The translations under genes and the position numbers were made by a program. From NCBI GenBank assembly GCA_015486285.1, contig WFRX01000403.1, positions 1 to 39,484 of the forward strand: a stretch of DNA of 39,484 nucleotides. The letters are read 5' to 3'. Below are positions 36,201-39,484 of this stretch, piece after piece; position 1 is the stretch's first letter, and each line of letters starts with the position of its first letter. This DNA is from a bacterium (lineage in GTDB: Bacteria; Desulfobacterota; DSWW01). The notes under the pieces are model-generated. The model was not told where the DNA came from. It saw only the letters and a list, made by a program, of their open reading frames with translations, and did no database searches.

Positions 36201-36832
36201 TAATGGCAATCGTTCGTGGCCACAAGAGGAATCGACAGGGATCCGGAAAGAGAGACGAGCGCTTCGTTGACCTTCGTCTGCTCGGGGATCTCGTTGTCCT
36301 GGACCTCCAGGTAAAATCTGCCGTCGTCAAAGATTTCCTTGTATTCGGCCGCCGTCTGCCGGGCCTGGTCCAGGGAATTCTGGCGGATCAGGCCCGGAAT
36401 CTCGCCGGCCAGGCAGGCACTCAGGGCAATCAAGCCGCCGTTGTACTCACGCAGAAGATCCTTATCGACCCGCGGCCGATAGTAGAAACCCTCGAGATAT
36501 CCGGCGCTGACCAGCTTGCAGAGGTTTCGATAGCCTTCCTCGTTTTCCACCAGCAGGACCAGGTGATAAGAGGCCTCCCCGATGCTCTGGGCGGACCGTT
36601 CGCGCCGGTTTCCCGGAGCGACGTACACCTCGCATCCAATGATCGGCTTGATCCCCGCCTGATCGACCTTCCGGTAAAAATCGACGGTGCCGAACATGTT
36701 CCCGTGATCGGTCATCGCCACCGCCGGCATGCCCAGCTCGCGGGTTCGGTCACACAGGGAATCGATTCGTATCGACCCGTCCAGGAGGCTGTATTCGGTA
36801 TGGAGGTGCAGGTGAACGAAGTCTTTCCCCAC
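33284..36832 (-). CDS. dnaE: DNA polymerase III subunit alpha
   Basis: About 1182 residues, close to the usual 1160. It has a PHP domain (VHLHLHTEYSLLDG at the N-terminus, later TDHGNMFG), then the C-family polymerase core with active-site Asp411 and Asp413 in MPDIDVDF. FNKSHSAAYAMVAYQTAYL in the fingers, a helix-hairpin-helix region and an OB-fold (VSVGGFIASRRETQTKKGDR) follow. It is the catalytic subunit of the replicative polymerase. The GTG at 36832 (before GKDFVHLHL) is chosen because AGGAG lies 8 nt upstream. The ATG at 36955 would add about 41 residues, lies partly inside guaA, and encodes nothing like the family. The gene begins 79 nt after guaA. Confidence 0.96.
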   Translation of the reverse strand: MGKDFVHLHLHTEYSLLDGSIRIDSLCDRTRELGMPAVAMTDHGNMFGTVDFYRKVDQAGIKPIIGCEVYVAPGNRRERSAQSIGEASYHLVLLVENEEGYRNLCKLVSAGYLEGFYYRPRVDKDLLREYNGGLIALSACLAGEIPGLIRQNSLDQARQTAAEYKEIFDDGRFYLEVQDNEIPEQTKVNEALVSLSGSLSIPLVATNDCHYLLREDARAHDVLLCIQTNRLLDDRERMRFPSDAFYLKSPEEMWAAFGQIPEALENTMAIAERCNFQMHFGGYHYPQFEIPKGETLDSHLLRKAREGLERRLAEKVERDGVPVSEEVRRVYEERFDKEIAVIQSMGYAGYFLIVYDFIRYGKAHGIPVGPGRGSAAGSLVAYALGITDIDPLAYNLLFERFLNPERISMPDIDVDFCENRREEVIQYVVEKYGGEKNVARIITFGRMKAKAAVRDVGRVMGLPYGEVDRLAKMIPEGPNVSLKSALETEPGLRQVMEQDPKAADLFKNALKLEGLVRHASTHAAGIVISSRSLEDIAPLYKDQKTGVVSTQFSMKPLEKLGLIKFDFLGLKTLTVIHQAIRLIEENRGVRVDWDATPLDDPETYRLLGRADTDGVFQLEGSGIRELLTKLKPENFEEIIALVALYRPGPLNSGMVDDYIRRKHGKAKIRYPHPALRETLEETYGVIVYQEQVMEIVTRVAGFSMGEADTLRRAMSKKDMVEMNRHKDAFVSGAEKQGIGKGKAEEIYHLIKQFAEYGFNKSHSAAYAMVAYQTAYLKAHFPTEYMAALLTSEKDRSDKLIRYIHYCRESNIPVDPPDINESARDFAVCSDRIRFGLGAVKNIGEAAVESILAAREAEGPFATLYDFCSRVDLKKVHRRVIESLIKAGAFDSLSDGRRAALLQAVGDAVERAGKMQAEKASSQTSLFELGLTDQASPFHESASELPEVEEWSLPVRLSNEKEVLGFYLTGHPLKEYEEELRHAGVVSTGDLLAAGDGNDVSVGGFIASRRETQTKKGDRMAFLTLEDVQGRVDIIVFPDVYREGALFLREEEPIVVQGRLELADTAAEAGGEEDDGDRKRAEGRKKGAKIIAAKIMPLRELRFARKSSVHILLDVYGATRERLEELRDILLDYRGPCPAYLHLMEPDRRETILAMSEDFSVRPCSELASKVDSLFGGSVVRME

Positions 36833-36911
36833 CGCTCCCACTCCTATCTGACGTTCTAAAAAACAACCATCTTCGCCAATCGACGCCACCCCAGGCGAAG
36901 GGCGATCCGGG

Positions 36912-38474
36912 TCACTCCCACTCGATCGTGCTGGGAGGCTTTGAGGAGATGTCATACACGACCCGGTTGACGCCTTTCACCTCGTTGATGATTCGGTTCG
37001 ATATGGCGGCCAGGAGGTCATACGGCAGGCGCACCCAGTCGGCCGTCATTCCGTCCTGACTCTGGACGGCCCTCAGTGCGATGACGTGTTCGTATGTCCT
37101 TTCGTCTCCCATGACCCCCACCGTCCGCACGGGCAGAAGAACGGCAAAGGACTGCCAGATCGATTCGTAGAGGCCCGCTCGGATGATCTCGTCTTCCACG
37201 ATCCGATCCGCCTGCCGCAGAATCGCCAGCCTGTCGCGTGTAAGCACCCCCAGGACCCGGACGGCCAGCCCCGGCCCGGGAAAAGGCTGGCGGAGCACGA
37301 TCTCGTCAGGCAATCCCAGGGCCCTTCCAACCAGCCGGACCTCGTCCTTGAAAAGCTCCCTCAAGGGCTCGATGAGTTCGAGCCGCATCTTCTCGGGCAA
37401 TCCCCCGACATTGTGATGCGTCTTGATGACGGCCGAGGGGCCTTTCACCGAGGTGCTCTCGATCACGTCCGGATAGAGGGTCCCCTGGGCAAGGAAACGA
37501 GCGTCCTTCTCGCCCTTCGCCTTCTCTTCGAAGACCCGGATGAACTCCTCGCCGATGATCCGCCGCTTCCGTTCCGGATTCTCCACCCCCTTCAGCTTTG
37601 CCAGAAACCGGTCACTCGCGTCCACGTAGATGAGAGGAATCTTGAAATGGCCTTCAAAAACCTCCCGGACCCTCTCGGGCTCGCCTTCCCGAAGCAGCCC
37701 GTTGTTGACGAAGATACAGTGCAGCCGATCCCCGATGGCCCGGTGGAGCATCACCGCCACCACCGAAGAGTCCACCCCCCCGCTGAGAGCACAAATCACC
37801 GTACCGTCCTTCACCCGGGCTCTCAGGGACCGGATGGAGTGATCGATGAAGGAGTGCATGGTCCAGGACGGGTCACACGCACACACGCGGAACAGGAAGT
37901 TTTTCAAGATCTCCCTCCCCTCCGGCGTATGGTGCACCTCCGGATGGAACTGGAGGCCGAAGATCTTCTTCCCGGGATGATGAAACGCGGCCACCGGCGC
38001 GCCCTTGCTTTTCGCCAGGCGCCGGAACCCCTCGGGCAGGATCTCGATCCTGTCGCCATGGCTCATCCAGACCCTGAGACTCCCGCCTCCACCCCCCAAT
38101 CCGTGCAGGAGATCCCCCTCTTCTTCAACGGCGATTTCGGCACCCCCGTATTCCCGGGTCTCTCCCCGGGCGACCTGTCCGCCGGATGCCCGGGCAATCC
38201 ACTGCATCCCGTAACAGATGCCCAGTACGGGCCGGCCTCCCTCCAGCAACCGCGGATCCCCCTGGGGAGCGCCGGTATCATAGATGCTGGCCGGCCCGCC
38301 GGAGAGAATGATCCCCGCCGGATCGAGCTGACGAACCCGTTCATGGGGAAAGTCGAACGGCTGGATCTCGCAGTAAACGTGATGTTCCCGAACCCGGCGG
38401 GCAATCAACTGGGTATACTGGGATCCGAAATCCAGGATCAGGATGGACCCCTTGAGCCTTCCCTTCTTGCTCAT
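36912..38474 (-). CDS. guaA: GMP synthase (glutamine-hydrolysing)
   Basis: 520 residues, the normal length. The class I glutamine amidotransferase domain (about 10-205) has the nucleophile Cys87 in GICYGMQ and the catalytic His in [11 protein letters not shown]. The ATP-pyrophosphatase domain has the P-loop SGGVDSS. The dimerisation domain ends with KPPSTIEWE, the standard end. It converts XMP to GMP, directly after the reaction of GuaB. ATG 38474 ([10 protein letters not shown]) has GGAGG about 6 nt upstream. A further ATG at 38510 lacks support. guaB lies upstream on the same strand, 144 nt away. Confidence 0.97.
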   Translation of the reverse strand: MSKKGRLKGSILILDFGSQYTQLIARRVREHHVYCEIQPFDFPHERVRQLDPAGIILSGGPASIYDTGAPQGDPRLLEGGRPVLGICYGMQWIARASGGQVARGETREYGGAEIAVEEEGDLLHGLGGGGGSLRVWMSHGDRIEILPEGFRRLAKSKGAPVAAFHHPGKKIFGLQFHPEVHHTPEGREILKNFLFRVCACDPSWTMHSFIDHSIRSLRARVKDGTVICALSGGVDSSVVAVMLHRAIGDRLHCIFVNNGLLREGEPERVREVFEGHFKIPLIYVDASDRFLAKLKGVENPERKRRIIGEEFIRVFEEKAKGEKDARFLAQGTLYPDVIESTSVKGPSAVIKTHHNVGGLPEKMRLELIEPLRELFKDEVRLVGRALGLPDEIVLRQPFPGPGLAVRVLGVLTRDRLAILRQADRIVEDEIIRAGLYESIWQSFAVLLPVRTVGVMGDERTYEHVIALRAVQSQDGMTADWVRLPYDLLAAISNRIINEVKGVNRVVYDISSKPPSTIEWE

Positions 38475-38618
38475 TTCTCCCCTCCGCAGGCATATCCCCC
38501 ACTTTTTCAACGGCCTCCCGGGATCTCGGGTGTGGCGGAAGCGTGGCAGGACAAGGCGCCCGCCCGGGCCGGGCCGTATGAACGTGGTCTCACGAAGGAC
38601 GTGGGCAGGAGATTGCGC

Positions 38619-39484
<866 letters not shown>

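Noticed and set aside
33890..36859. Long plus-strand ORF (989 codons) opposite dnaE
   Set aside because: It is a mirror of codon bias in a GC-rich gene. It has no family motif, is rich in Arg, Leu, Gly and His, and dnaE on the other strand is certain.
36833..36955. ATG 36955 as dnaE start
   Set aside because: It lies inside guaA, adds about 41 residues unlike DnaE and has no ribosome site. GTG 36832 has AGGAG at good spacing.

Overview
The window is GC-rich, densely coded chromosomal DNA from a Gram-negative bacterium, most likely a member of the former Deltaproteobacteria (Desulfobacterota). The evidence for this is the gene order thrS-infC-rpmI-rplT-pheS-pheT-ihfA-merR, an outer-membrane efflux operon with two lipoprotein signals, and typical deltaproteobacterial families: a cytidylate-kinase-like protein, PAS/hybrid kinases, a MoxR-VWA pair and an MMPL exporter with a YCF48-like partner. 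The lineage is inferred from content and order, not from a search. I see no phage, IS element, integrase or CRISPR array.

Layout. Positions 1-3163 (minus): an RND/MMPL exporter cut by the window edge, preceded by a secreted Asp-box (YCF48-like) propeller protein. Positions 3382-8567 (plus): a glycolate-to-glycine operon made of a class V aminotransferase, a fused GlcD-GlcE flavoprotein and the Fe-S subunit GlcF, with a good sigma70-type promoter. Positions 8641-15240 (plus): a TetR regulator followed by a TolC-like lipoprotein, an AcrB-like pump and a membrane-fusion lipoprotein. The regulator overlaps the first efflux gene, and a long palindrome lies across the promoter, so the operon looks self-regulated. 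Positions 15526-17577: a soluble hybrid histidine kinase with a cysteine cluster in its second PAS domain. Positions 17598-18139 (minus): a methylmalonyl-CoA epimerase-like protein with a possible 46-residue upstream ORF. Positions 18193-20258 (plus): a MoxR ATPase and a VWA protein with an odd metal site. Positions 20382-22564 (minus): a membrane diguanylate cyclase and a cytidylate-kinase-like protein.

Positions 22642-39484 (all minus) are core information processing. In transcription order they are guaB (5' end outside the window), guaA, dnaE, a secreted FlgT/LPP20-like protein, a PDZ-radical SAM DUF512 protein, tRNA-Val(GAC) with a strong promoter, then thrS, infC, rpmI, rplT, pheS, pheT, ihfA and a MerR-type regulator. 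The thrS leader holds a hairpin with a T8 tract. infC has a possible AUC start, and pheT and dnaE probably start at TTG and GTG.

No wholly new system stands out. The best leads are the GlcD-GlcE fusion with its linked aminotransferase, the palindrome-controlled efflux operon, the Cys-cluster PAS kinase, the thrS leader, the infC start and short AT-rich rare-codon patches inside GC-rich genes.
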